Shown here piece by piece: positions 26,299 to 35,557 of a stretch of DNA of 64,000 bases. The translations under genes and the position numbers were made by a program. Each line of letters begins with the position of its first letter. Positions within the stretch are counted from its first letter, which is position 1. Where the stretch lies: assembly GCA_963767635.1 (NCBI GenBank), contig CAVYEM010000001.1:620001-684000 (forward strand). The letters run 5' to 3'. Under the pieces are notes generated by a model. That model worked only from the letters and a program-made list of their open reading frames with translations. It was not told where the DNA came from and ran no database searches. The DNA is from CAVYEM01 sp963767635 (GTDB taxonomy: Bacteria > Vulcanimicrobiota > Vulcanimicrobiia > Vulcanimicrobiales > Vulcanimicrobiaceae).

Positions 26299-27521
26299 GT
26301 GGCTTCGAGCACGGCGAACGCGTATCGAACGCTCGCGGCGTCGCGCTCGTTGCTTTTTCTCTCGATGGGCCGCGCGCTGCGCAGCTTCAACCAAGCATAT
26401 CTCGGCGTCATAACGCCGTTATATCTGATCGCACGCGGCGCCGGAACGGCCGAAGTCGGTCTTTTGGTCACCGTGTGGGCCGCCGGCAGTGCGATCCTAG
26501 GCTTGGCCGCGGGATTTTTCGGCGATCGCTTCGGCCGAAAAGCGGTCCTTGCCGTTTTCAGTTTGCTCGGCGTGATTGCGGCGTTTGCCTTCTTTCTCGG
26601 CATGCCGTTCTGGGTGCTGGGCGTCGCGGGAGCGCTCGGGGGCATCGGACGCGGCGGTGGTCCGGCTTCGGGCGGCGCGTTCGGACCCTTTTATTCTGCC
26701 GAACAAGCCCTGGTGGCGGAGCACGTCGAGCAGCATCTTCGAACCCGCATTTTTGCCGCTTTCTCTATGGTCGGCGCGATCGGCGGCGCCTTGGGTTTTC
26801 TCTTGACCTTCGTGCGCGATTACCGCATCGATTTTTTGCTCGCAGCGATTATCAGCGCGATCCTGTTGTTTACGATCATACCGATTCGTGAAACGCACGA
26901 GCTTGGCGATCGGCCTCTGCGAACCGCGATGCCGCGGCTTTCCAAACAAACGCGCGCGATCGTGCTGCGGTTCGTCATCACGAATGCGACGAACGGTTTA
27001 GCGGTGGGATTTCTGGGGCCGATGCTCGTCCTCTGGTTTCACCTTCGGTATCATGCCGGGGCTTCGCAAATCGGCCTCATTTACCTGATTATTGCGACTT
27101 CATCGATCGCTTCATACAGGCTTAGTCGGCCGGACGATCGATGCAATCGGCGGCGCGGTGCGCACGGTCGTGAGCTTGCGCATCGTATCCTGCGCGCTTC
27201 TGGCCGTGCTTCCGCTCATGCCGACGGTCTGGATTGCCGGCGCAATCTATCTGATTCGCATGCTGGTGAACAGCATGACCGTACCGGTGCGCCAGTCCTA
27301 CGCGATGGGCATCGTTTCTCCGCAGGAACGCTCACGTGTCGCAAGCATATCGAACGTTCCCTCGCAATTCGCCGCCATGCTGGGCCCCTCGATTGCCGGC
27401 ATCATGCTGCACTCCATTTGGATCGGAGCTGATGCTGGAGATCGCGGCGACACTGCAGTTGCTCAACGCCGCCTTCTACTGGACGTTCTTCCGAGCGATC
27501 AAGCCGCCGGAGGAACGGTGA
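26299..27521 (+). CDS. Major facilitator superfamily transporter, two frameshifts
   Basis: GTG 26299 follows GAAGG and starts a 12-helix MFS protein: FFGDRFGRKAVLAVFSLLGV contains the loop 2-3 motif (G-x-x-x-D-R-x-G-R). The frame breaks near 27112 and again near 27428; alternate frames continue GLVGRTIDAIGGAVRTVV, VRQSYAMGIVSPQERSRVAS, GPSIAGIMLH and LLNAAFYWTFFRAIKPPEER. The substrate is not predictable. Neighbours are the exported protein at 25410 (divergent) and a long gene-poor stretch. Confidence 0.78.
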
Positions 27522-27727
27522 GGAACGAGCGCGCGTTCAGATAATTGCTCGCCGCCGGGCCGCTTCCTTATGACGGGAAGCGAGTACGTTCGTGGTTTTG
27601 CAACGGTGAGGCGGCAGTTGCGGTAGTTCGGCTTCAAGAATAAACCGCCGGTGGCGGAGGGTCTGTCCGAAACATCCGCACTCGGCCGAAGTGAGCGATG
27701 GCGTTGCAACGTGGAAGCATTCGTCAT
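27476..27727 (-). CDS. Possible small protein with strong ribosome-binding site
   Basis: An 83-codon frame starting MTNASTLQRHRSLRPSADVS right after GAAAGGAGCCG, a good Shine-Dalgarno. Composition is basic and unlike any family I know; its end runs antisense into the MFS gene. It could be a genuine short gene, or only the good start is real. Weak support. Confidence 0.22.
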   Translation of the reverse strand: MTNASTLQRHRSLRPSADVSDRPSATGGLFLKPNYRNCRLTVAKPRTYSLPVIRKRPGGEQLSERALVPHRSSGGLIARKNVQ

Positions 27728-28151
27728 CGGCTCCTTTCGCGGTTTCGGAAATGCATAAATGCTGTTCGGCAAATCACTCGCGGGTAAGTCTCCTAGTTTT
27801 TCTTGCGCCTTCCAGGTCGTTCGCATGTTGCCGCGGTTCCGCGCAGCGAAGGCGTTCGGTGCTCGTGGCAAGCGTTGCACCACGCTTAGCGCGACGGCGA
27901 TATACGCTGCATCGTAGCCGGTTGGTGCATGAGGTCGGGCAAGTGGACGTCGTAGCCAAGCCTCGGGATCCCCAGCTCGAGCCCGACGGTATAGTGTAAA
28001 GTCTGTCATGCGTAGAAATTTTCGTCTTTCGCGGGGTAACGACGTTTTTCAATACCGGCGATGATTTATCGCACGCAATTCCGGCGCGCAAAACGCGGCC
28101 CGCAACGCCCCGTAAAAGGTTCGAGCCGCTGCCAGCGGTATATGGTGCCCG
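27728..28151. other. Intergenic stretch without recognisable gene
   Basis: About 420 bases between the small ORF and the PRC-barrel gene. Long antisense frames exist but have the composition of shadow frames. I see no tRNA, repeat or clear terminator. Confidence 0.4.
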
Positions 28152-28430
28152 ATGTCCAGACTGTTGGAAGACCTTGTGCCCGGCACGCCGGTACGCGACG
28201 ACTCGGGTGCGCATGTAGGTGAAATTCGTGCGGTGTACGGATCGGGCGCGGGTCGGGGAGCGGAATTCCTGCTCGTGCGTTGGACCGCTCGCGACGAGGA
28301 TGCGCTCGTGCCTGCCGATGAAGTCTCGCGCATCGACGAGCAAGGCGTCACGCTCGTGAGCAGTGAGGCAACGTACGAACAACTGCCCGCGTTCGACCCG
28401 TCGGCCAATCCGATGCTCCGCCGCCTCTAA
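28152..28430 (+). CDS. PRC-barrel-like small protein
   Basis: 92 aa. VPGTPVRDDSGAHVGEIRAV and FLLVRWTARDEDALVPADEV show the beta-barrel pattern of PRC/DUF2171-type domains that pair with ribosome-maturation or stress proteins; the exact family is uncertain. It stands alone, 55 bases before the glycosyltransferase gene. Confidence 0.65.
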   Translation: MSRLLEDLVPGTPVRDDSGAHVGEIRAVYGSGAGRGAEFLLVRWTARDEDALVPADEVSRIDEQGVTLVSSEATYEQLPAFDPSANPMLRRL

Positions 28431-28485
28431 CGCCGGAGCAATCAAAAGACCCCATGCCGCCTGCGTCGTATATCCGGTAATCGGC

Positions 28486-29196
28486 ATGGGCAGTTTGAAG
28501 TTTTCGATCGTCATTCCGACATACAACGAGGCCGGCGGCATCGAGCGCCTTCTGCGTTCGCTTGGCGAGGTGTTTGCGAAAAACGGGCTTGACGGTGAAA
28601 TGGTCGTCGTCGACGATGCCTCTCCGGACGGGACTGGGCAGATCGTCGATCGACTCGCCGGCGAACTTCCCGTGCGCTGTCTGCACCGGCTCGGAAAACT
28701 CGGTCTTTCGAGCGGCGTCATCGACGGATGGAAACTCGCGCGTCCCGATTCGATTGCCTTGGGCGCGATGGATGCCGACTTCAGCCACGACGTCGCCATT
28801 TTGCCGCGCATGGTTGCGGCGCTCGAGAGTGGGTACGGGCTGGCCGTCGGAAGCCGTTACGTTAAGGGCGGCGGCATTACGAACTGGCCGTGGCGCCGGA
28901 TCGTCACCTCGAAAGTGGCCTGCATGCTGGCTCAACCCCTCACCCGCATCAAAGACATCACCAGCGGGTATTTTTTAGTGCGGCGCGACGCGTTGGAAGG
29001 TGTAAATCTCGATCCGATCGGATTCAAGATCGGCTTGGAAGTCATCGCCAAAGCGCACTACGGCAAAGCCTTGGAAGTTCCGTACGTCTTTACCGACCGC
29101 GTCGTCGGGGAATCGAAACTGAACCAAAAAGAAATCTTCAATTACCTCAAGCAGTTGCGCAAGTTGTATTCTGCGCGAATTTTCAGGACGTCGTAA
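28486..29196 (+). CDS. Dolichol-phosphate mannosyltransferase-like GT2
   Basis: 236 aa, intact. FSIVIPTYNEAGGIERLLRS, MVVVDDASPDGTG and GAMDADFSHDVAILPRMV form the nucleotide-sugar site with the DxD (DAD), and ITSGYFLVRRDAL plus GFKIGLEVIAKAHYG match the polyprenyl-phosphate mannose synthase group. It would load a sugar onto a lipid phosphate at the cytoplasmic face of the membrane. ATG 28486 is preferred over upstream starts because the domain begins there. Its TAA overlaps the accD ATG (TAATG). Confidence 0.9.
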   Translation: MGSLKFSIVIPTYNEAGGIERLLRSLGEVFAKNGLDGEMVVVDDASPDGTGQIVDRLAGELPVRCLHRLGKLGLSSGVIDGWKLARPDSIALGAMDADFSHDVAILPRMVAALESGYGLAVGSRYVKGGGITNWPWRRIVTSKVACMLAQPLTRIKDITSGYFLVRRDALEGVNLDPIGFKIGLEVIAKAHYGKALEVPYVFTDRVVGESKLNQKEIFNYLKQLRKLYSARIFRTS

Positions 29197-30059
29197 TGCC
29201 GATGCCGGACTGGCTGCGTCACCGGCGCAGCAAAACGCAGCAAAGCGAAGAGCCGGCGCTTTGGACGAAATGCCCGAGCTGCTCCGAAGTGCTGTACCGC
29301 CGAGATCTTGCCGCGAATCTGTGGGTGTGCACGAAATGCAGCCACCATTTTCGCATGACGGCGCACGATCGCATCAGCACGCTCGTCGACGGCGATTTCA
29401 CCGAAATCGGGAACGAGATTTTGCCGCGCGATCCGCTGCAGTGGGTGGACAAGAAGAGTTACGTTTCCAAACTCGAGGCCGATCGCGAAAAATCGCAACT
29501 GAGCGAGGGCGTCGTGTGTGGGTTCGGGGAAATCGGCGGCCACGAGGTGGCGCTGGGCGTCATGGATTTTCACTTTCGCGGCGGAACGATGGGCACGGTC
29601 GTCGGCGAACGCATTACGCTGCTGCTCGAAGAAGCGCGGCGGCGGGCGGTGCCGTGCATCCTGTTCACCGCGAGCGGCGGCGCGCGCATGGAAGAAGGCA
29701 TGCTCGCGCTCATGCAGATGGCAAAGACCACCTCTGCCGTCGCGCGCTTCATGGAGGACGGGAACGTCTTCATCACCGTGCTCACCGACCCAACCACCGG
29801 CGGCGTTTCCGCGTCCTTCGCATTTCAGTCTGACGTGATTCTGGCCGAGCCAAAGGCGATGATCGGGTTTGCCGGGCGCCGCGTCATCGAGCAGACGATC
29901 CGTCAGAAATTGCCGGATCAATTCCAGACCGCGGAGTTCTTGCTCGAAAACGGCCATATCGACATGGTGGTCGAGCGGCACCTGTTGAAGGCTACGCTCG
30001 AGCGGCTCATCCGATACGCCGTTGGAGGGCGCCGGCAAACGCAGGCTTTACGCGCGTGA
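29196..30059 (+). CDS. accD: Acetyl-CoA carboxylase carboxyltransferase subunit beta
   Basis: 287 aa. The zinc ribbon uses Cys26, Cys29, Cys45 and Cys48 (CPSC, CTKC). The crotonase-fold core contains VVGERITLLLEEARRRAVPC, ILFTASGGARMEEG and FAGRRVIEQTIRQKLP. Together with AccA it transfers the carboxyl group from biotin to acetyl-CoA for fatty acid synthesis. It overlaps its neighbours on both sides and accA is next, the usual bacterial pairing. Confidence 0.97.
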   Translation: MPMPDWLRHRRSKTQQSEEPALWTKCPSCSEVLYRRDLAANLWVCTKCSHHFRMTAHDRISTLVDGDFTEIGNEILPRDPLQWVDKKSYVSKLEADREKSQLSEGVVCGFGEIGGHEVALGVMDFHFRGGTMGTVVGERITLLLEEARRRAVPCILFTASGGARMEEGMLALMQMAKTTSAVARFMEDGNVFITVLTDPTTGGVSASFAFQSDVILAEPKAMIGFAGRRVIEQTIRQKLPDQFQTAEFLLENGHIDMVVERHLLKATLERLIRYAVGGRRQTQALRA

Positions 30060-31006
30060 ACCTGATCGTCGAGCGCGAGAAGGGATTGATCGAGCTGGAG
30101 CGGCGCATCGAAGAACTGCGCGCCGCCAATGCCCAGCAGCCCGTCGACATGTCCGCGGAAATTCTCGCGCTCGAGAAGAAATACGCGGAAATTCAGCGCG
30201 AGGTCTTCGGTGCGATGACGCCGTGGCAGAAAGTGCACATGGCGCGCCATCCGAACCGCCCGACTGCCGCCGACTATTTGGCGCGTTTCAGCGTGTTCGA
30301 CGAATTGCACGGCGACCGTCATTTAGGCGACGATCAAGCCATCGTGGGCGGTCTTGGAAAACTGGGCGATCGCGCCGTAATGGCAATCGGCGAACAGCGC
30401 GGGCGGGATACCAAAGAGAACGTGCGCCGCAATTTCGGGATGCCCTCGCCGGAAGGGTACCGCAAAGTTCAGCGGCTCGCGCACTTGGCGGGGCGCCTGC
30501 GCGTACCGATAGTCACGTTCGTCGACACCAAAGGCGCGGATCCGTCCGCTGCATCCGAAGAGCGCGGACAATCCGAAGCGATCGCGGCGTGTCTCTATGA
30601 ATTCACCATCGCGCCGGTTCCCATCGTTGCATCGGTTATCGGCGAGGGCGGCAGCGGCGGCGCGCTGGCGCTGAGCATCGCGGATCGCATCGTCATGCTG
30701 GAACACAGTTATTATTCGGTCGCGAGCCCCGAAGGCTGCGCGGCCATTCTCTGGAGCGATGCGTCCAAAGCCGAGGAAGCCGCGGCGCATCTGAAACTGA
30801 CGGCGCAGGATCTGCACCACTTCGGCATCGTCGACGAAGTCGTGCCCGAGCCGTTGGGCGGCGCGCACCGCGACGCGGCGGGAACCATCGAACGCGTGCT
30901 GAACGCTATTGAATCGGCGCTGGCCCTTCTCTCGGAAGCCGCGCCCGATTCCTTGCGAGAGGCTCGCTATTTGAAGTACCGGCGCATCGGAACAGCCATA
31001 TCATGA
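30056..31006 (+). CDS. accA: Acetyl-CoA carboxylase carboxyltransferase subunit alpha
   Basis: 316 aa; GTG start overlaps the accD stop (GTGA). An N-terminal coiled coil (LIELERRIEELRAANAQQP) precedes DELHGDRHLGDDQAIVGG, FGMPSPEGYRKVQRLAHLA, VTFVDTKGADPS and IGEGGSGGALALSIADR, which are the standard AccA motifs forming the acetyl-CoA site. Complete and undisturbed. Confidence 0.97.
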   Translation: MNLIVEREKGLIELERRIEELRAANAQQPVDMSAEILALEKKYAEIQREVFGAMTPWQKVHMARHPNRPTAADYLARFSVFDELHGDRHLGDDQAIVGGLGKLGDRAVMAIGEQRGRDTKENVRRNFGMPSPEGYRKVQRLAHLAGRLRVPIVTFVDTKGADPSAASEERGQSEAIAACLYEFTIAPVPIVASVIGEGGSGGALALSIADRIVMLEHSYYSVASPEGCAAILWSDASKAEEAAAHLKLTAQDLHHFGIVDEVVPEPLGGAHRDAAGTIERVLNAIESALALLSEAAPDSLREARYLKYRRIGTAIS

Positions 31007-31323
31007 AGCGCGCATCGGGCACGTCGCACATCGTTCGCTTTCTCAGTCGCGTGTTGTTCGCCGTCGTCTGCGTGGTCGTGCTGACTCTGGTGTCGATTCA
31101 GTTTGCGCGCATCGTCGGCGAGAACGTCGCCATGGCTCACTCTCTTTCGTCGATCCGGCAAGACGTCAAGGCGCTAAAGGCGCACAAGCGTCAAGACGAG
31201 CGCGAAGTGCGCCGGCTGCTCGACCCCAGCGGCGCCATTCCCGACATTCACAGCCGGCTGCATTTGGTCGGCCCCAACGAAGCGATCATCTACGTGAAGC
31301 CGGCGCCTACGCTCCACCCGTGA
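31003..31323 (+). CDS. FtsL/DivIC-like membrane protein
   Basis: 106 aa with a single N-terminal membrane helix (VLFAVVCVVVLTLVSIQFA) followed by a short coiled coil (LSSIRQDVKALKAHKRQD). The topology matches septum-formation initiators of the DivIC/FtsL type, which bridge FtsQ and the division machinery. The start overlaps accA (ATGA). Sequence alone does not say which member it is. Confidence 0.65.
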   Translation: MKRASGTSHIVRFLSRVLFAVVCVVVLTLVSIQFARIVGENVAMAHSLSSIRQDVKALKAHKRQDEREVRRLLDPSGAIPDIHSRLHLVGPNEAIIYVKPAPTLHP

Positions 31324-31682
31324 CCGGTACGCAGCGCGGAATCGTCATCAACCTGAACGCCTACGGTGCCACGGTGCGTTTGGACGATGGACGGATTGCC
31401 AGCGTGCCGCTGGTGGACGTAGAAAAGCATCGCGCCGCGTACGATCGCGCCATTACCGCGCACAAGACGCTGCAGTTCGTCGTTCAGCAAGACAAACGCC
31501 GGACGATGGCGCTGCTCGCTCCGCAGCTGCGCGACGACCAGTTCGAAGAGCAGATAGCCAAATATCTGAAAATGACGGAGGAGTGGGAGAAGCCTGATGC
31601 TCCACCGGCCCACGAACGCCGCTTTCTCCAGAAGAAAAAGCGCGCGACCCTGTTTCAATCGCGTCACTCAGACGAACGTTGA
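31320..31682 (+). CDS. S1-like OB-fold RNA-binding protein
   Basis: 120 aa, GTG start overlapping the previous stop. GIVINLNAYGATVRLDDGRI and ASVPLVDVEKH form an S1-type beta barrel; the rest is charged helix ending in a basic tail (RRFLQKKKRATLFQSRH). Small S1 proteins next to division genes resemble YabR of firmicutes. The role is inferred. Confidence 0.65.
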   Translation: MTGTQRGIVINLNAYGATVRLDDGRIASVPLVDVEKHRAAYDRAITAHKTLQFVVQQDKRRTMALLAPQLRDDQFEEQIAKYLKMTEEWEKPDAPPAHERRFLQKKKRATLFQSRHSDER

Positions 31683-32569
31683 ACCGCGCCGTCATTTCGG
31701 TCGGCACGAACTCGACGCGTGCCTTGGTTGCCGCGGTGAACGGCGAACCGAGAATTCTGCTCACGCTCTCGGTGGGAACGCGTATAGGCGAGGGTCTTGC
31801 GCAGCGCGGACATCTCGACGAGACGGCGATGCAGCGCACGCTCGAGGCGGTGCGCGAGCACGTTCGCGCCATCAGCGAACTAACCGGCGACGTGCAAGTC
31901 ATTGCAACCAGTGCGCTTCGACGCGCGGACAATCGTGAAGTTTTCGCGCAAAAGATGCACGAGATCGTCGGCAAGCCGATGCAAATCATCAGCGGCGAGG
32001 AAGAAGCGCGCCGGTCGTTCATCGGTGCGGTAAGTTTGATCGGCGCGCCGCCCGAAACGCGGTTCGGCGTGGTCGACGTGGGCGGAGGCAGCACCGAGTA
32101 CGCGATTGGCACCACTGCTCCGCAGCGCATCGTCTCATGCGAAATCGGCGCAGTGCGCGTGACGGAAGCCGTGCCGCAGCTAGCCGGAACCGGCGGCACG
32201 GTGGCACAAGGGGACCTGGAAAGGGCGCGCGCGCTCGTTCGAGAAGCCACGTCCCCGGTTTCCGCCTTTGCGCGCGTCGAACGGTTGGCCTTCGTGGGAG
32301 GGACGGCGACGACGGCCGTCTCGTTACGTACCGGGACGCGCGAACGCTTTACGTATCACGAGCTGACGCGAGCAGATCTTCGCGCCCTCACCGGCGAACT
32401 TTGCGCCTTGGACGTCGAGGCGCGCAAAGCGCTGCCGGGCATGAATCCGCAACGTGCCGACATTTTGCTAGGCGGCCTGCTGATTTTAAACCAAATGTTT
32501 GAATGGACCGGCCATGAGCGGGCGCTTGTTTCCAGGAACGATCTGCTTGTGGGTACATTGCTGGCATGA
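31679..32569 (+). CDS. Ppx/GppA-type exopolyphosphatase
   Basis: 296 aa; a TTG start overlaps the S1 gene stop. The ASKHA fold is marked by AVISVGTNSTRALVAAVNG (phosphate loop 1), EEARRSFIGAV and FGVVDVGGGSTEYAIG (phosphate loop 2). Such enzymes hydrolyse polyphosphate or pppGpp. At about 300 residues it lacks the C-terminal HD-like domain, like the short Ppx forms of many bacteria. Confidence 0.92.
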   Translation: MNRAVISVGTNSTRALVAAVNGEPRILLTLSVGTRIGEGLAQRGHLDETAMQRTLEAVREHVRAISELTGDVQVIATSALRRADNREVFAQKMHEIVGKPMQIISGEEEARRSFIGAVSLIGAPPETRFGVVDVGGGSTEYAIGTTAPQRIVSCEIGAVRVTEAVPQLAGTGGTVAQGDLERARALVREATSPVSAFARVERLAFVGGTATTAVSLRTGTRERFTYHELTRADLRALTGELCALDVEARKALPGMNPQRADILLGGLLILNQMFEWTGHERALVSRNDLLVGTLLA

Positions 32570-33051
32570 TTGTACGCAGCAACTCATTTCAAGACGGCTC
32601 GCTCATCCCTGAAAAGCACGCATTCAAAGGTATGGGCTGCACGGGCGAAAACGTTTCGCCGCATCTCGCGTGGAGCGACGTGCCGGACGGCACCAAAAGT
32701 TTTGCGGTGGTCATGCACGATCCCGATGCGCCGACGTCCGGAGGTTTTTATCACTGGGTGATGTTCAACATCCCCGGGGATGCGCGCGATCTGGATGAAG
32801 GCGCAGGCGCAGACAAATTGGGCTCGTTTCTCCATCACGTTACGTTTGGGCATACCGATTTTGGCGCGAATGCTTACGGCGGCCCGTGTCCGCCGCCCGG
32901 TCCGGCTCACCGCTACGACATCACCGTGTACGCGCTCGATCAGCCGGCCTTGCCGCTGGACAAATCGACGACGGGAGCAAAGTTCGAGTTCATGGCTTCG
33001 GAACATACGCTCGCCAAAGCGACGATTAGCGGACGATACGCGCGTAGTTGA
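32566..33051 (+). CDS. YbhB/YbcL-type PEBP protein
   Basis: 161 aa. MHDPDAPTSGGFYHWVMFNI and GPCPPPGPAHRY are the two hallmark motifs of phosphatidylethanolamine-binding proteins, which line the small anion-binding pocket. The start overlaps the Ppx gene (ATGA). Physiological role in bacteria is unknown. Confidence 0.92.
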   Translation: MIVRSNSFQDGSLIPEKHAFKGMGCTGENVSPHLAWSDVPDGTKSFAVVMHDPDAPTSGGFYHWVMFNIPGDARDLDEGAGADKLGSFLHHVTFGHTDFGANAYGGPCPPPGPAHRYDITVYALDQPALPLDKSTTGAKFEFMASEHTLAKATISGRYARS

Positions 33052-33054
33052 CGC

Positions 33055-33579
33055 ATGGCGCAAGGGCAAGTGTACCGCGCGGTTTTGGATGCGCGGCGCG
33101 CATGGAACGATTACTTGGACGCAAGCGACGAAGACGAAGACGACGCGTATGAAGCATACCTCGAAGCGGCTGCGGCCGCCATTCCATTGGTCGGCGGCCT
33201 CATCGAATTATCGGTGGAAGCCAATCTAATCGCGATTTCCGCCCGGGATCGCGAAGAGCGCTACATCGATCTTGCCGCTACCAACGGGCGCGTGCATGCC
33301 GACGCGATCATCGAAATCGTGGGCGACATCGTCTTGGGCCATTCCGAGGAGCTGCCGGCGTTCGAGCGTCGAACGGTTCAGCCCGACGATGCCGACACGC
33401 GGTTCGATCGAGCGCGCGAGGTGTTCCGCGACATGAACCGGCCCAATGTGAGCCGTGCGGTGGACGAGCTGCGGCAGCTGCGCGACGAGCTGTTGCGCAG
33501 CGGTCAGGAGAACCACGCGACGCGCGTCTCGCACGTTTTGGACTTGCTCCAAATTTCTCCGCCGCGATTAAGTGAGTGA
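33055..33579 (+). CDS. Hypothetical acidic helical protein
   Basis: 174 aa. An acidic N-terminal stretch (DASDEDEDDAYEAYLEAAAA) leads into helices and a C-terminal coiled segment (AVDELRQLRDELLRSGQEN). It follows the PEBP gene by 3 bases, so it probably ends this core operon, and its last 12 bases overlap the convergent pyrophosphatase gene. No family recognised. Confidence 0.7.
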   Translation: MAQGQVYRAVLDARRAWNDYLDASDEDEDDAYEAYLEAAAAAIPLVGGLIELSVEANLIAISARDREERYIDLAATNGRVHADAIIEIVGDIVLGHSEELPAFERRTVQPDDADTRFDRAREVFRDMNRPNVSRAVDELRQLRDELLRSGQENHATRVSHVLDLLQISPPRLSE

Positions 33580-34074
33580 GGCTTTGACGCGCTCGTAGGC
33601 CGCTCGCGCTTCCAGGCGGCCTCGGAGGCGAACGTCATGTCCGCGCTCGGCCGAATACGTCGTCAGAAAGGTTTCCATCTCGTTCAAGAGCTGCTCGGGT
33701 AGGTCGCTCAGCGTCTCGTAGCCGTCCGTGCTGAGCGAGGTTTCCGCGCTGGGAAGCAGCGAGGTGACATAACGATCGTTTTGCGCACCGTCTTTTTCGA
33801 GTTCGAACGCGCCCAGCAGCCTCACGGTTAAAATGCACCCTGGAAAGGTCGGCTCATCCATCAGCGCGAGCATGTCCAGCGCATCGCCGTCGCCGCCTTT
33901 CGTCCGCGGAATAAATCCGTAATCGTACGGCCACGCGAGTCCGCTCGAAAGCGTCTGACGCAATTCAAACGCGCGCAGTTCTTCATTCCAGGCGTATTTA
34001 TGGCGGCTTCCGCGCGGCGTTTCCACCACGACGCGCAAGGAGTCCTCGCGCAGCCGCGGATCGATGTCGTGCAC
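33568..34074 (-). CDS. ppa: Inorganic pyrophosphatase (family I-like)
   Basis: 168 aa from GTG 34074. RHKYAWNEELRAFELRQTLS, WPYDYGFIPRTKGGDGDALD and MLALMDEPTFPGC contain the Lys/Glu/Asp residues that bind Mg-pyrophosphate; the usual GDxDPLD is GDGDALD here. It hydrolyses pyrophosphate in the cytoplasm. It converges with the hypothetical gene at 33055. Confidence 0.88.
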   Translation of the reverse strand: MHDIDPRLREDSLRVVVETPRGSRHKYAWNEELRAFELRQTLSSGLAWPYDYGFIPRTKGGDGDALDMLALMDEPTFPGCILTVRLLGAFELEKDGAQNDRYVTSLLPSAETSLSTDGYETLSDLPEQLLNEMETFLTTYSAERGHDVRLRGRLEARAAYERVKASLT

Positions 34075-34075
34075 G

Positions 34076-34441
34076 CTACACGCGTGGAATGCCGGATTCG
34101 CTGCCCGGAATGGGTTGCTGCTGCGTGACCTCCTCCACGGGTAACCCGGCTGCACGGTACGCTTCGAATCCACCTAACAGAACCGCCGCACGTACGTAAC
34201 CTTGATCGCGCAAACGGGCCGCGATGTGCGCCGCCGCCGCATCATCGTCTGCATACACGACGATTTCGCCGTCATGAGGAAGCGGCAAGGTTAGGCGGTC
34301 CTCTTCGAGCAACGCTTTGGGATCGTATCTCAGCGCGCCGCGGATCTGTTCCTTGCCGGGATGCGTACGCGCGTCGAGCACGGGCGTCGTTGTCGTATCG
34401 ATTTCGCTTGCAGGTACGCTCGCGATCGCGTCGTCGTTCAT
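34076..34441 (-). CDS. Rhodanese-like domain lacking the catalytic Cys
   Basis: 121 aa. TTPVLDARTHPGKEQIRGAL and AAVLLGGFEAYRAAGLPVEE are the ends of a rhodanese fold, but the active-site loop reads VVYADDDAAAAHIAARL, with Asp residues where CxxGxRS is expected. It is therefore probably a non-catalytic, signalling or binding version. It ends 2 bases before the pyrophosphatase GTG, suggesting co-transcription. The start is the ATG at 34441; no clear ribosome-binding site. Confidence 0.75.
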   Translation of the reverse strand: MNDDAIASVPASEIDTTTTPVLDARTHPGKEQIRGALRYDPKALLEEDRLTLPLPHDGEIVVYADDDAAAAHIAARLRDQGYVRAAVLLGGFEAYRAAGLPVEEVTQQQPIPGSESGIPRV

Positions 34442-34567
34442 GGCCGGTATAACGTACCCGGACGAGTACGCTTCGTCACGCCGCCGCACGGAAGAAGGCG
34501 AGCTCACGGTTGCTGAGCGCGCCGGGGAACGCAACGTGGGTATAGCGCAGACGGAGGTACGTGGTTT

Positions 34568-35017
34568 GTGGATGCCCTCAACTTTTTGAAACATCAACAT
34601 CGCGAAGTGGAAGCGCTCTTCAAAAAAGCTGCGAGCGCGCGCGATTCGGCCGAACGAAGCGCGTTGTTCAAACAGATCGATCACGATCTGCGCGTTCACT
34701 CGGCGATTGAAGAAGAGATTTTTTATCCGGAACTGAGGCGCCGCACGGACAAGAGCGACGAACGTCTAGAGGTAGCGCAAGCGTTTGAAGAACACGGTTT
34801 GGTGAAGACGACGATCGAAGGCATTGAAAGCGCCGATCCAGGTCAGGAGCAGTATCACGCCAAACTCAACGTGCTGCAGGAGCTCGTGCAGCATCACGTG
34901 GATGAAGAAGAAAGCACGATGTTCAAGATCGCGCACCGGATTTTCGAGAAAGAAGAGCTGGAAGAGCTGGGCAACCGGCTGCAGGAGGCTGCTTCGCAGG
35001 CAAGTACGCCGGTTTAA
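34568..35017 (+). CDS. Hemerythrin HHE-domain protein
   Basis: 149 aa helical bundle: NFLKHQHREVEALFKK, HSAIEEEIFYPEL, EEHGLVKTTIEGIE and QHHVDEEESTMFKIAH supply the His/Glu ligands of a di-iron site. GTG 34568 follows GGAGGT by about a dozen bases. Such proteins sense or store oxygen, NO or iron. It is divergent from the rhodanese gene and followed by a long repeat array. Confidence 0.92.
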   Translation: MDALNFLKHQHREVEALFKKAASARDSAERSALFKQIDHDLRVHSAIEEEIFYPELRRRTDKSDERLEVAQAFEEHGLVKTTIEGIESADPGQEQYHAKLNVLQELVQHHVDEEESTMFKIAHRIFEKEELEELGNRLQEAASQASTPV

Positions 35018-35025
35018 AAAGTGTC

Positions 35026-35460
35026 TCGTTTTGTCACGCTGACCCCTGTTGTCACCCTGAGTCTGTCGAAGGGTTTGTCACGCTGACCCTTCGACTCGCT
35101 ACGCTCGCTCAGGACTGCGCTTCGCGCAGGCACTCTGTCGAAACGTCTGTCACCCTGACCCCTTTTGTCACGCTGACCCCTTCTGTCACGCTGAGCCTGT
35201 CGAAGCGTCGGTTATCCTTGTCGCGCTGACCCTTCGACTCGCTACGCTCGCTCAGGACTGCGCTTTGCGCAGGCACTCTGTCGAAGCGTTCGTCACGCTG
35301 ACCCCTTTTGTCACGCTGACCCGTTTCGTCACGCTGACCCGTTTCGTCACGCTGACCAGTTTTGTCACGCTGAGCCTGTCGAAGCGTCGGTTATCCTTGT
35401 CACGCAGGCACTCTGTCGAAGGGCTTGTCACGCTCCCCCTTCGACTTCGCTCAGGACTCC
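35026..35460. repeat. Long array of the dispersed GTCACGCTGA family
   Basis: About 430 bases after the hemerythrin gene made of TTTGTCACGCTGACCCC units, TGAGTCTGTCGAAGGG variants and two copies of the TTCGACTCGCTACGCTCGCT near-palindrome with the linked CAGGACTGCG/CGCAGGCACTCTGTCGAA piece. Units vary by a few bases and flip orientation. From about 35460 to 35557 nothing is recognisable. Confidence 0.85.
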
Positions 35461-35557
35461 GGCATGTCCAACGAGCCGAAACCCGGCGAGGGAACGACCA
35501 ACGGCCGCGCGATTTGCTTGCGTCGTACGGCAGCAAATTATGCTTATACAGCGCAGT

